64,000 nt of DNA, taken from contig NC_135179.1 of assembly GCF_041146795.1 (NCBI RefSeq), positions 13,141,047 to 13,205,046 on the forward strand, given 5' to 3'. The notes under the pieces are model-generated. The model made no database searches. It worked only from the letters and a program-made list of their open reading frames with translations, and was not told the origin of the DNA. The translations under genes and the position numbers were made by a program. The stretch is from Maylandia zebra (Eukaryota > Chordata > Actinopteri > Cichliformes > Cichlidae). How positions within the stretch are numbered: position 1 is the stretch's first letter; each line of letters opens with the position of its first letter. Shown one piece after another: positions 23,749 through 43,751 of the stretch.

Positions 23749-25145
23749 CTGTAATTAATAAAAAAAAAAAAACGAAATAAAACGCACCAACAAAGATACT
23801 ACAGACATTACAGTAATAAAAATTTAATATTTTAGGACATTTCTACCTTCATAAAATCCACAGAATACCACAGTAAGCTGTCTTAAAGCAGCCTAGGAGC
23901 TAACAAATCTGATTGGACAGGAGTATATCTGAAGGGTCCACACCAGGAGCTTCTTCCACATACTTAAGATCGTCTGTGCATTCCACAACCCAAGATAGAA
24001 AGAATACCAGGCAGCACTCTGGAAATAGCCATCTGTACCTCCTCCTCCAAAGTTTAGGACATCCTTTTAGGTAAGAAAAAAGGGATGAAGACCAAGTACT
24101 GACAAGCCACACAGCTTGTACCTTTTTGCATGTGCCTCAGAAAGGAAACGAAGGCCCTGATCAGCCAGCATTAAAAAATAAAGCTCTCTAAGATAACTTG
24201 TACAGCATCTCTCTGATGATAAGTCCATCGCTTGGATTTCTCCAAATACAGTTCCCTCGTCACATTTATAAAGCATAAGAAACATGTTTTGTTGTATGCA
24301 GTCCCTTTCAATTCTGCCTCATGTCTAGCTTACTGTTCAACTGGGCAACAGCTTCTCCCATATCCTCACTGTAATGTGAAATAATCGGTTCCCTTATCAG
24401 CAACAAGGGAAGGAAACAGACTGCCAGCATTCAAGCAGGCTAGAAGTAGCTGATGTTTTCAGCAAGAGTAGAACACGAGTTTTTATAGTCGTGCTATTTT
24501 CTTGAACAACTGGCAGTTTAACACTGGCAGCAATCACAGAAAGCACCATTTCTTAATAGCTTATCACTTCTACTATTTGTCTGTTATGGGTTGTTTTGCG
24601 CATCATTGCCTTGGTACCTGAGCTAAAATAGCCTTCTGTTCAGATTCACTGTGAAGTGCTTCTTAACTTTAACCAGATCTCACATAATATGTAGTATAGT
24701 AGTATGATTTAGCAGTTAATCAAACTTTACCCCCTTTTCGCTGTTCTAAATTATTGACCTGGACACAAATGTGGGTGGATCAATTTCATAAAACCTGCAA
24801 AAGAAGAAACTGTAGCTGAAAGTTTCGACACAGCAAGCCAGCGTGGCGAAAGTCATGTATTTTTCTTAAACTCCTTTGAATAACAGGAACAACAATTTCC
24901 CTGCAATGTCAGGTAAAACAGGGCCAGATTTTTTTCTTTAAGAACATGGCATTTCCTGATTTTTCCAAGCAACTGTCTGTATGTCCCATTGTCATTTCAG
25001 CTGACCAGTAATTCTACTTGGAAAAGTTTAGCTGCTGGCGATCTAAAATTCACAAACTGTGTGAAGAAAAATAGCATAATAAGCACCAAGATACAGTTTG
25101 CATTAATACGTCAGACATCAAAGGCAGAAAAATCATACTTGTTAT
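23749..25145. other. Non-coding stretch with decayed exon-like copies
   Basis: No firm exon. The minus-strand frames at 24067-24285 and 23900-24112 look partly protein-like but lack good splice sites or cross stop codons. The segment 24865-25010 is a third diverged copy of the module described for 21190-21290. Confidence 0.35.
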
Positions 25146-25149
25146 TCAT

Positions 25150-25416
25150 CTCTGGCTATTTTCCACCGCATGTCTTTTATTCTGTCTTTCTGTCTCCCTC
25201 CCTGAGCCTGGTTCTGCCAGAGATTTCTTCCTGTTAAGAGGGATTTTTTCCTTCCCACTGTCGCCAAAGTGCTTGCTCATAGGAGGCCATATGATCGTTG
25301 GGTTTTTCTCTGTATGTATTATCGTAGGGTCTACCTTACAATATAAAGCACCTTGAGGCAACTGATGTTGTGATTTGGCCCTGTATAAACAAAACTGAAT
25401 TGAATTGAATTGAAAC
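25150..25416 (+). repeat. LINE-type 3' tail, common teleost repeat
   Basis: It contains 'cttcctgttaagagggattt', 'ccttcccactgtcgccaaagtgcttgctcatagg' in broken form, 'cttgaggcaactgatgttgtgatttgg' and a terminal (TTGAA)n-like run 'ttgaattgaattgaattga'. I recall this as a very common 3' end of fish non-LTR elements. The autonomous family is not determined here. Confidence 0.7.
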
Positions 25417-25712
25417 ACCCCCATTTCACCGCAGTTCTGTATTTTTCATATCACTTATCCATTAAAAGCATTCAAAACAAAAAGATTATTATTTTGTTTT
25501 ATAGTTTTTGCTTTATTCATGTCAGCCATTAAAAATATGTATATGAATAATTCTTAAAGTAATATTCTGTCAAGTGGCAAAAACAATGAAAAACAATGGC
25601 TCTAAAACAGATTAAAGGATACATCAGGTTTACAAATCCAGATGAAGTGAATAGAAACAAAGGAAGGATTTTATGTAACATGAGCATGAAAGTGAATGAA
25701 ATCCAGCATTAG

Positions 25713-25930
25713 TAGGCAGCGATAGCTCAGTAGGTAGAGTGGTCACCCCATGATTGGAAGGTTGGGGGTTTGAATCCACTGACTACTCTAAGGTACCCCT
25801 GAGCAAGGTACAGTCCCTACAGTCCCTGCTCCCCAGGCGCTGGATTGGTGGCTGCCCACTGCTTCACTGAGTGAATGGGTTAAATGCAAAGAGTAATTTC
25901 CCCACAAGGAACAATAAAGTATGTGTTATT
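25713..25930 (+). mobile_element. tRNA-derived SINE
   Basis: The head carries pol III A and B boxes: TAGCTCAGTAGGTAGAGTGG (25723-25742) and GGGTTTGAATCC (25766-25777). It continues into a non-tRNA body ('cccctgagcaaggtac', 'gctgcccactgc', 'gaatgggttaaatgcaa') and an 'aataaag' tail. The folded tRNA is incomplete and the body follows directly, so this is a SINE rather than a tRNA gene. The body resembles common teleost tRNA-SINEs. Confidence 0.8.
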
Positions 25931-26165
25931 AAATTGCTTGTTTTACATCTTATGAGTTATGCCTCTTTTTCATTCCAACCCCAAAGATAAGGGAAGTTTA
26001 AAAAAAAAAGAATGTTAAAAGATTTCAAGAATCTGCTCCTTAAATCAACGGTTGCACAGCAACTAGCAAAGATGGCTTGTAGTTGTTTTATTTGTTTGCT
26101 TAAAAAAAAAAAAAAAGATCTGTGATTTTTGGAGATATTTACAAAGATTATTTTAAAAAGTAGAT

Positions 26166-26590
26166 ATAAAATTCAAATTCAAATTCAAATTTTATTTGTC
26201 ACGTACACAGTCATACACAGTACGATATGTAGTGAAATGCTTGGACAACTGCTCGTGACCTAAAGAAAACAAAAAAGGAAAAGGCTATGAATAAGATAGG
26301 AAATAAATATGAAAAATTAAAAAGGGTAAATTTAACTAGGAAGGAATAAAATATAAATTAAGGTTAAAAATGAAATAACTGTACAACACAAATTAGAATG
26401 AAGGGTAAATTTAACTGGGAGAATAAGATAAAATATATAAATTAAAGTTGAAAATAAAATAACTGTACAACAAAATACACAATATAGAACTATATAAGAA
26501 TGTATGAAGAAATATAAATAAATATATACACAATAACAGCAATAACACAATAATAATATACACATCAGTCATCAGATATATGTTTTAAAT
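26166..26590 (-). repeat. LINE 3' tail (minus strand) with internal tandem duplication
   Basis: It starts with (AAATTC)n and 'ttttatttgtcacgtacacagtc', the reverse complement of a common fish LINE tail ending in repeated GAATTT. Downstream, two similar units of about 75 bases follow one another (about 26325-26393 and 26403-26470, both with 'gggtaaatttaact', 'ataaatta' and 'ataactgtacaaca'). AT-rich sequence completes it. Confidence 0.6.
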
Positions 26591-26789
26591 CTTTAACTTG
26601 TTCTATCTTTCTGGGGTGCAAGAGTAGAACAGTGTACACCTTTATTAATTATTGGTTCAATTAAAACACTGTCTTACTTATGTAAAGAGCCTCATCTGAA
26701 TAAAAAATGGTGCTGCAAGTTAAAATGGCTCTCTTTGTCTACCTTGCTAGTACTGACGGCATCACAAACTTCCTGCAGATTTGTCGGCT

Positions 26790-28685
26790 GCACATGAACT
26801 GAATCTGCTGTTTCATCGCATCTCAAATGTGCTCTTTTGGATTGAGATCTGGAGACTGTGGAGGCCGTTTGAGTGCAGTGAATACATGTTCGTGTTCAAG
26901 AAATCACTTTGAGATGATTTGAGCTCTGTGACATGGCGCAGTAAGCTGCTGCAAGCAGCCATCAAAAGATGAGTGCACTGTGGTCATAACACAGTGCTGT
27001 GGTCAGCAACAATACTGAGGTAGTGGTGGTGTTTAAGGGGCTTAAAGCGTGCCAAGAAAAAAATGCCATACATCATTACACCACCAACAGCAGCCTGAAC
27101 AACATCCTGGACACTACTAGAGATGGACCGATCCGATATTACGTATCGGTATCGGTCCGATACTGACCTAAATTACTGGATCGGATATCGGAGAAAAATA
27201 AAAAATGTAATCCGATCCATTAAATATCACGAAAGCACCTCACAAAACTTGCAACACGCCGTAACTCACCTCAGAACGTTAGCAGAGCAGTATGCATCAC
27301 GTGATAGAGCGGCTGTGGCATGCGGGACGGTCTGGATAGCATTTGGAGCTTCGCTAGCAACCCAGCATTTCATCTCCGACAAAGTTATCCCGAGAGAAGT
27401 AAAGCAAGTGTGTAAGTCCATCTCTGAATGTAAAGCATTCCTGCGTTAAGCTTAACAAGCGATATATGGAGCGACTGCCTCTCCTGCTGCTACTTCAATC
27501 ATGAAACTGCTTAAATCAGCTGATCGGCTTTTCTGTCGCGAGTCCGTCTCTCTAGTTTGTTTTTGGCCCACTTTGCACCAGAAAGAGGAAACCAGCGGCT
27601 GAACAACAGCAGCACGTTTAAGCTTGATCAGCTATTGTTAGAATGTATTTAATATTACTTTCTACTCCAGGATCTTTTTCTACGTAGCTGACGCTGGTAA
27701 CTGTGCAGGGGCGGATCTAGCAAAGTTTAGCCAGGGGGGCCGATAGGGCATTAACAGGGAAAAGGGGGCACAAAGACATACTTTTCTTTCTTATTCTCAT
27801 TTAAAATGTCGAGCTTTTAATAAATAATTATCTGACACCCAAAGTTTTAATTTGATGTAAAAGGAATAGAAGTCAATTACTGTATATAGTGACTATTAAG
27901 TCTAATATATATACCCTAGTAAGCTATAGTACTTTTTCCCTTTGGGAAGGTACCATCTGTGCAGTCTGCAATTTTGTTGAAGAAAGATGTTGAATCTATT
28001 TAATATTTCTTGAAAAATAATTGATTTCTGTGCATTTTTTTTCACACTGCATCAAATTAAGGTTGATTACGTCGATTAAGCATCATGAGGTGGAGCATGA
28101 GGGGTGGTTCCCTATTTTTTATTTTTTTATTTTTGTTGTTGCTGGGAGTTGGAACCCTATTAGTTAGGTTGCTTAATATTTATGCTAAGTACTCTTTAAA
28201 ATACCAGAATAGGGAGGATGGTGTAGGTTTAAGTTTATTAGATTGATCAGTATTGCTGAACTATGAAATATTTTTTTTTGCATACAGGTATAACAGAATA
28301 GCTTTAGTGTAGTTGTTGTTTTAAACTTGAGTATGAACTTATACAAAATGCAGCAAGATATTTAAAAAACAGTTTTGTTGATTAAAAAACACTATATCGG
28401 ATTCATATCGGTATCGGCAGATATCCAAATTTATGATATCGGTATCGGACATAAAAAAGTGGTATCGTGCCATCTCTAGACACTACTATCAAAATGTTGC
28501 AGCAGAAATTGAGACCCTTCAGAGTGGCCCGACCAGATCAGCAGTTTCACATTCAAAGTCACTTAAATTAACTTGCCTCCTCATTCTGATGCTCATTTTG
28601 AATTTCAACAGGATGTCATATGATTGGGTTATAAGATATTTTGTTAACAAGCAGTTAACCTGCTAAAGTGGCCAGTTAATTTAAA
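26790..28685 (-). mobile_element. Degenerate Tc1-like transposon remnant, split by a hAT insertion
   Basis: Both flanks (26790-27109 and 28487-28685) match, from memory, one family of Tc1-like elements in fish: left 'ggattgagatctggagactg', 'ctgaacaac', right 'gaccagatcagcagtttc', 'ttcaaagtcacttaaat', 'aaagtggcc'. Read on the minus strand the right flank corresponds to the transposase N-terminal helix-turn-helix start (DLSDFE-type). A large internal part is missing and many stops are present, so it is long dead. Confidence 0.65.
27118..28478. mobile_element. Non-autonomous hAT element with 8-bp target duplication
   Basis: Terminal inverted repeats: left TAGAGATGGACCGATCC, right (reverse complement) TAGAGATGGCACGATACCAC. 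The flanking duplication GACACTAC (27110-27117 and 28479-28486) has 8 bases, as in hAT elements. Subterminal CGATATCGGTATCGG-like motifs occur at both ends. The 1361-bp interior has a 108-codon frame (27123-27449) that I do not recognise as transposase. 'caggggcggatctagcaaag' at 27709 resembles the end of another fish element, perhaps nested. Confidence 0.88.
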
Positions 28686-28689
28686 AAAC

Positions 28690-29958
28690 AAGAACAAAAA
28701 AAAAAATCTCATTAACTTAACTTACATTTTATGGGCTGTGAACAGAGACTTAACTTCAGGCTTGGTAATTGGTGCCAGTTGTCTGCTGGGTGGGTTTAAT
28801 TCGCTTTCCAGTCATTGACTTCAAGCTTTTTCTTTACTGGTGTAAACAGACCTGTGTGTCTTCTATCAGCTTTTCTTAAACCAGATATCAGCACCTAGTT
28901 CTCTTGATCTTGACCACTCAGTTCTTCTCTGTGCACCATACTGCCGATTGTTGAGTTCCTCCCTCTATGAACTAACTCACTGTTTATTATCCAGCAGATA
29001 ATGCTGTCATCTGCATACCTTTTTTAAATAAAAGGCAGTCCAGTAAACAACCAGCACTCACTGACAGCTCAACAGTAAACAGTAAGTAAAGTTTCTGACA
29101 TTGTCGACAAAGCGGCTAGTTTACAAGCTTAGTAAAAGCAGAAGTCGCGGCATATATATTTTGTTGGACTGCAACAGTTAGCTCTCAACCCGAATGAACA
29201 ACCTGTTTAAAATCATTTTGGTGAAGTATTGGTAAGGAGTGGCTTTCCAAGAAAGGTGGCTGCAGAAAGGAATAAACCCCTGTGCCCTCGTCAAATTTAC
29301 CAGACTATGGACACTTGTGTCAAAAATGCTTATAAATCATCATACATTAGCCTTGTATGTTTTTAGTGGTAGTCACATAATGAAATTGTTGTTTTCCTTT
29401 CTAACCACTAGAGAGCAGCCTTTGCTATATTATTGCGTTTGACCGGTCATATTTTTAAAGGTATTCTTCTTCTGCATATACTCTCTCTCTCTTTTCTCTT
29501 TGGGTGTGTGTGAGCGTGTGTGTCTGAAACACAAAGGGAAATTTCAGCTTGAGACAATAGTGTGACCATATGGTCTCCCTGGCTTGTAAATCATCATGTG
29601 GTCCAGTGCCAGCTTCCATGAAAACTACTCCACCTTCCTAAATTCTCTCTCTCTCCGATCTTCTTTGCGAAAACATTCAAGTGCACATGGTCTTAAACTA
29701 ATACTGACTTCAGATACCTGTTCACTTCACTGCAATCAAAAGCGGGCTGATGCGAAAGAGACTCAGAGAGGTAAGGAGAAGGGGAGCTGAAAAAGGGGCG
29801 AATGCAAAGAAAAGATATTCAATCAAATAAAAGAAAACATAAAGTCTGTTAAAGCCAGCTGCAAAAATATTCACCCTCAGCGGAGGAGACAGAACAAGGA
29901 AACGAAGGAGAACGCTAACAAGGGAATAATAACAGAAGGAAGGAGTGACAGAGGCCCT
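28690..29958. other. Upstream region of the SPARC-like gene; possible non-coding first exon
   Basis: No coding exon. A plausible 5' UTR exon ends at 29959 with CCTG|GTAAGA and would splice to 30355. Its start is not visible. No clear TATA box was placed. Confidence 0.3.
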
Positions 29959-30374
29959 GGTAAGATGTTTTTCCTCAAGCAGTCAGGGGATAGAAAATGA
30001 CTTGCTATTCTGCAATAACTTCCTCAACTGAAAGCTGAATGTTCTCTCAGTGTAATTCAACCCTCTGCTTCCTCTCTGATGGAAAATCATTTTCTTTGGT
30101 GCTTAAAACTCAATGAGCTGCATTGTTTCCCGCTACATTATGAGAATGACTGGAAACAGGGTAAAAGGCAGTAAATTACAGCACAGCAGAAAGAACAATT
30201 AGATTCAAATGCACTGATTAGCTGTTCTGGGTTCTGGGTAAACTGATCATTTTCTGCAACATTTATCTTTATTCGATTTTAACTCAATATGAGGAAATGT
30301 AAAGGAAGATACTGGAAACATAAAATATGTCGATTCGTCATTTTCCTCTTACAGCCCCACTGGGTGGCTCAACC

Positions 30375-37914
<7,540 letters not shown>

Positions 37915-40539
37915 CACGTCTAATTCTTTGTGCTGTTAGGAACTTGCAGGTCATATCATGACAGTTACTTGATTTTAAAGCTGATATTAAAGGATGACAT
38001 CGCTACACACGCTGACTTAGTCATTGATTTTACCTCTTCTGACATGTGATTTATGGTGTCGTGAAATCTGATGGTCTGCTGGGTGCCCGTGGATTTTTAT
38101 GTGTGCTCAAAGGGGACAATTAAAGGTCTAGACAGGCTGAATGCTAATCATATTGTTGTTAATTACATTTGCTGACATCTGTAAAACTGTTAAAAAACAC
38201 ACACACGTATCGGAGACAAATTACACAGGATGCTTTGGATAACCAATTAAAAGGAAGATGTCACAGACAGACAGTGTGATATGCAGAGAATGTCAAAGTA
38301 GATGGCGAAAAAAACATGGGGAGAAGAAACACTTAGTGGGGGAAGACGTGACCAGAAAAGAGACAAAGAGTTAATAAAAGAGTGAAAGGTAGAAGTAGCG
38401 AAAAGTGTCATAATTCAATGGAGGAGAGCGAAGGCAAAGTGACTGAAGAAAGGAGAGAGCAGCGCAAAGTGTGTTTGCGAAAGACGGGAGGAGGTAATGC
38501 ACTGTAAATGGGAGTTGAGAGTAATGGAGTAATGCATAAAAAATGGATCAGAAATGAGGGAAAGACTGAGAACGGGGAGTGAGGGGAGGGGGAGGGATGG
38601 CTGAGAAGGCAGGAGGAACTGAGGAGACGGGGAAATGCAAAACATTTTCTTTGGAGCCAGCCCTGTAAATAGCATCTTGGAGCATGATGCGGGATGTTTG
38701 AAATACTTGACCTCTGCTAAGGTCAAAAAAACTTGCATAATGCAAGCTTGCTTACTTTTTGTGCCTGTGTACCATTTATAATACATGCTGCTTCTAAAAC
38801 TCTTGTTGCATCTTGTTTGTTTGTCACTATTTTATGTGCAAATCTGTGAGAAGTTGCACATGTATGTGTTGGTGCTTCTAGATCAATAGGAGGGCATGTG
38901 TGCGTGCGTGCGTGTGTATGTGTGGCCTAGGGTGGGCTCTTTGACATGACTGGATTCTCTAGACTAATTAGCCTTTAAATTTACCATGCCTGAAGGATGA
39001 AGAGGAGAAAGACAGACACTGAAAAGGAGATGAAGAAAGGCGGAGAGATTTCGCTACCCAATATGAGATGCAGATTCAGTGCAGACATGGGGCAAACGAG
39101 GACTAAAGACTGCTTGCAGTAGATGTTTTCCAAAAAGTAACAGTGTATCATCATAAATATCAAAACAAGATGTTTTCATTCCATCTGATTTTTCACTCAA
39201 AACTTTTGATTAAATGAAGTGGACCACTGGAGGGATGCAGTTTTCCTTGGCATATAGACGGAAAAACAAGTCTGAACTGGGAGGAGAAGAAGCATGAAGA
39301 AAGAACAAAAGCAAAGAGATTAACTGCGCTGAATAGAAGAGAAACTATCTGCTAATTGTGAGTGACCTGCGGAACGGTGAGTTGTTGGTCCAGGCTGTTC
39401 ACTTTGTGGAAACAAAAAAAATGAGTATAGTTCCCAGCTTCCACCAGTAAACATCTCTTCATTCTCGCCCTTCTTCCCCAGGGACGAGTCTCTTTATCCA
39501 AACGAAACACATAATATGAGCTGCTGGGGCCACCCCTGAAGGTCCAGCATAGCCTGCACACCTCCTCCACCTCCTCGCCAATGTTCTTTCTTTGTCTTCA
39601 TACCCCCTCCTCTGCTAATAGATTCCCTCTCATTACCTCTGGACCACCATCTCCACCTCCATCCCCCATCCAAACACAGAAAGGGCAGTTGCAGATTGAC
39701 CCACATAATCCTACTTTACCTTCTTCTCACACCAGCCACCGCAGCGGTACACACACACCATCCACCTCCACTCCTACTGTCCTTGCCCCTCCTGTCTCAC
39801 TTCATTTGGATATTAGAGATATCCGTGAGCCACCCACCTCTCTAACCATGTCCTCTCACCCTCATCCTTCTCCTCCTCCTCCTCCTTTGGATGCTGATCA
39901 GTGATTTGATCTGTGATGGCTTGCTTGCATCTCTTTTGCTTTTTGTCTTTCGCACACACATTTACACACACTCCCATGGGACTCTGACAGCATAGGAGCA
40001 GATGGGCGGCTGGTGATGACATGTTGTTAAAAATAAAGATTCCTGTTAACCCGTTGTCGGCTTGCACACCCTCTGTCCCTCCCTCATGTCCCCCCATTTC
40101 ATCTCATCTCTCCTGTCAATCTCTCTCTATCGCTTTTCACACTCTGAATCCCTAATTCTTCCTTTTAGTTTAGCTTGTAACAAACAGGATGGGATTCAAA
40201 TGCTACAAAACCAACTAACTTTGGCACTGAAAGCATGCAGCTCAAGACCCCCCGACCCCCAGAACATGATATTTAATACATGGCTGCCATAAAGACGTCC
40301 CCCCTGCATTATGCATGACTTGTAAGCACACATCAATAATAGATGAAAAGGCCAGTTTTGCAGTTTCTTTTCATGCAATTATGCCAAATGAAATTTTTAT
40401 TCTCACTTTCTGTTTCTTTTTCTGCGAGTGGAGTTTGTCCTGTGACGATTTCATGATAAATTATTAAAAGGCAACACAAGGGGGTGGGAGGGATCAAAAG
40501 AAAAATTCAGGCCGGTCATGATGGCAGTGAAACAGAGAG

Positions 40540-40542
<3 letters not shown>
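37915..40542. other. Intergenic region between the SPARC-like and NDNF-like genes
   Basis: No supported exon. The 3' UTR of the SPARC-like gene is expected to start here; no clear AATAAA was assigned. Purine-rich (38300-38640) and pyrimidine-rich (39580-39900) tracts give long frames without protein character. Confidence 0.4.

Positions 40543-40627
<85 letters not shown>
40543..40627. repeat. (GT)n microsatellite, about 42 units
   Basis: Uninterrupted GT dinucleotides. All open frames crossing it are artefacts of the repeat. Confidence 0.97.
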
Positions 40628-40629
<2 letters not shown>

Positions 40630-43600
40630 AGAGCTTGTGTCACCCAAGCCTGTTCATCCATTCCAGGTCTGACAGATGTCCTACAGATGTCCATAGTCTG
40701 AGGAAAACAGACTACAGCATGATTCTCAAATCAAATTCTTCACCAAAACAGCATAAAAGTTGTTAGAACACAGCTCATACACAATGTTGGAGGGTATGCA
40801 TTCATTAATCTCTCTAAGGTTAATCACCATCCAACCTTCAAAAGAAGCCGCCATATCGTGCTCTGCCAGATTGCCGACTTTCAAAACTGCAAAGTGGGCC
40901 AGCTTATAGAGAACGATACAGAGAGAAAGACTGGTGCCTTTGAAAGAGAGTCCAGTCACTCAAAGGGTCCTTACTTTAAAAAAAAAAAAAAAGGAAGACC
41001 AGTTGTGGGCACTGAAGTGATACATTTATTAATAGTGTTCATGTGCCACATTTTTTATTCCACTTTGAAGTGATGTTGGAGGCAAAAAGAGGCAGAAGGA
41101 GACAGGGAGGAAGGGAGAGAGCGGGTCTCTCGGATTCTAGCCTGTGGTCACACAATATTCCCTCTGGGTGGAGTGGGTCCCATTCAGAGCGACCTCAATA
41201 GCCCTACACTGAAGTACCTATAGTGAGTGAGTGAGAAAAGGCCCCATCAGAAAATGGAAAAAGGGGAGTTAACACACAGCTCTCTCTATTTTCTGATGAT
41301 ATTGATTAAAGAGCTCAGAGAGACCAGGGTGCCATTGTGTGGAGATAAGAAATCTGGGTGGGGTTGGAGAGCCACTGAGTCTACTGAGACCTGCACTTGA
41401 CCTGTGGGTGGAGGACAAGAAGCCTCCAATATGGTTGTCTCGTACAGCCTACAGAATAAATATGTCTCTGTCTGGGCTTTGAGTTTACTGCATGTACCCA
41501 TTGCAAAGTGATGAACCTGTTAAACCAACTGTGAAACTAACAAACTAAGAAAGTGCTGAGACCAACAGTCAAAATACAAGTACAAATAGATGACTGATGT
41601 CAGCTATTTAAAGCTGGGAACTGATGGGAACGTTTTTCTTTCTTTCTTTTTACTGATTAATGTTTCAGTTGGTATCAATCCACCTCTTCTTTCTGGGAAA
41701 ATATGATGCCAGAAGCTAAGCAGGAAGAGTACCAAATGGGGCAAAAGGATGGACAAGTTACTGCCTATAAAATATTTCTTCATTAGTAATGCATCAATTT
41801 GCAGTTTAAAAGAAAAGAAAACAAGAAAGGGTGTGTTTATTTGTTCATTTGTGTGCCGGTGAGCAATTTTTCAAGGAGAATCAGGCCAGCAGTTTGCCTG
41901 CTTCCCATTTTCATGTTCATGCAGACATGCAATAGCATCAGATAATTACATTAATAGTTTTGCAAGGCACTAAAAACACAAGCTTGATTTAGACGTCCAT
42001 TTAAGTTACCAGCAGACAGAAACTGGCTGCAGCTACCTGCCATTTAAACTAGCAACAAGAATAATAGCAATAACAATCTTAAGTTCCATAAAGTTTAAAC
42101 CGGCCAGGTTAAAAACAAATCGCTGACAGTGTAGTTGCTTGTTAGGGAAAAAATAGCTACAGAGAGAAATATCGATAAAATTGACCATTTTAACATGAAA
42201 TTTCACTGCGATTTGCTAACTGCTGGAGCCAGCCTCACCTTCATTTTTCAAACTTGGAGGTTGAATCGTTTCAGATAGGTATATAATAACAATTAGCAAC
42301 CAAATTAGGCATTTTTTGGTATATATTCTGTGGTTTGATGTGTCCTTTAATCTGATCATTTCCTTTAATTATAAGAAAATGTCACATTAAAATCAGTTTT
42401 TGGAATCTGAAGCCTATTAGAATTCTAAAATTTAATGAAACTCCACAAAATAAATATGAAAATAAAGTTTAAAACCTTATCTCTGAGTAGTACAGCATAA
42501 CAAAGGATATCGTAAAGTAATTCAACCAATGAACCAAGAGCTACTGCAGCTCTTTAAATAATGAAAATATGGCAGAAAGTGCTGAAATGATTTTATTTGC
42601 AATCCAAAGTCCCTTTTCACTTTTTTATTTAATATTTGATATAAACATGCACACTAAATATTTGCATAAATCTATTAAGGGACTGATAAGCTGCTCTCCT
42701 GTTTAAATATGTTCATTTAGAGGCAGACTAACCACCTGACTGAACAAGCGATAAGGGCACAAAGACAGTGTAACCTCTAACATGCTGTCTGAAATCATCT
42801 CCTAATGCAGATGTTATCAGACCAGCCAGAGACTGGCATGTATTGTGAATGCACTTAACTTTTACATCACCTCCCTATTCCCTGACGCTGCTCTTGACAA
42901 CACATTCTCTCTCTCTCTCTCACTCTCTCTCTCTTCTCATCACCACCCCCATTCAGCGACCTCACCGTCATCCCCCTCACACTCACCCACTCGCTCCCTC
43001 ACTCTCAGATTGCACATACAGATATACAAACACACTCAGTCACACATGAGCCTATTTGAATTGCAAGTGAGCTCTGTTCACTACCAGGAGCAGGTAAACA
43101 GAAGGAAGAAGTGAAAAGAACGGGAGGAAGGGGGAGAAAAAAGAGTGACAGTGGGTAAACAAGAAGCGAAGAAAGCATACAGGCTTCACTGACCAGATGA
43201 CATTCACAGAGTATTTAGCAGGACAAGCCTCCACGTGTGAAGGTCTCAGAGAGACGGAGGAAAAGAGTGTGGAGAGTGCCTTGGGAGCCTTGCACCACAC
43301 CAAGGCACACTGGAGGTGGGACAGCCCTGAAGGAACACCTGAGCTCTGAAGAGACATCTCTTGAAGTAAGGGGTGAGCAGCACCTCATGGGAGACGGAAT
43401 CAGTGGAACACCCAACAACAACCTGCTGTCGCTCCTCCTCTCCTCGCAACCGACTCTCACCCCCCTTCCTCCTCCTCCTCCTCCATCCTCTCTCCCTCTC
43501 TCATTTGATCCCATCCCTCACTCCCTGCACCAGAGAGGGAGAGCGTGCACAGAGAGAAGGTAAGGGGATGCATGCATGCATGTTGTCCTTGCAGAGCATG

Positions 43601-43687
43601 TGTGTGTGTGTGTGAGTGTGTGTGAGTGCGTCAGCGTTTCAGATTTCAACTGGTTGTGTAAGTCAGCAACTTGCTTCTTTGAATCAG

Positions 43688-43688
<1 letters not shown>
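40628..43688. other. Intergenic, no gene seen
   Basis: A CT tract lies at about 42907-42934. A possible 5' UTR exon for the NDNF-like gene ends at 43559 with GAGAAG|GTAAGG; this is weak. I see nothing else. Confidence 0.35.

Positions 43689-43750
<62 letters not shown>
43689..43750. repeat. (TG)n microsatellite, about 31 units
   Basis: Uninterrupted TG dinucleotides, preceded 70 bases earlier by a shorter imperfect TG run (43600-43625). Confidence 0.97.

Positions 43751-43751
<1 letters not shown>

Noticed and set aside
24067-24285. 72-codon minus frame that looks partly protein-like
   Set aside because: No reliable splice sites, stops directly downstream; kept only as possible decay product.
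25713-25790. tRNA gene
   Set aside because: Pol III boxes are present, but the acceptor stem does not close and a SINE body follows.
40484-40766. Cysteine/valine and threonine/histidine-rich proteins
   Set aside because: Artefacts of the GT microsatellite; the same holds for 43576-43858.
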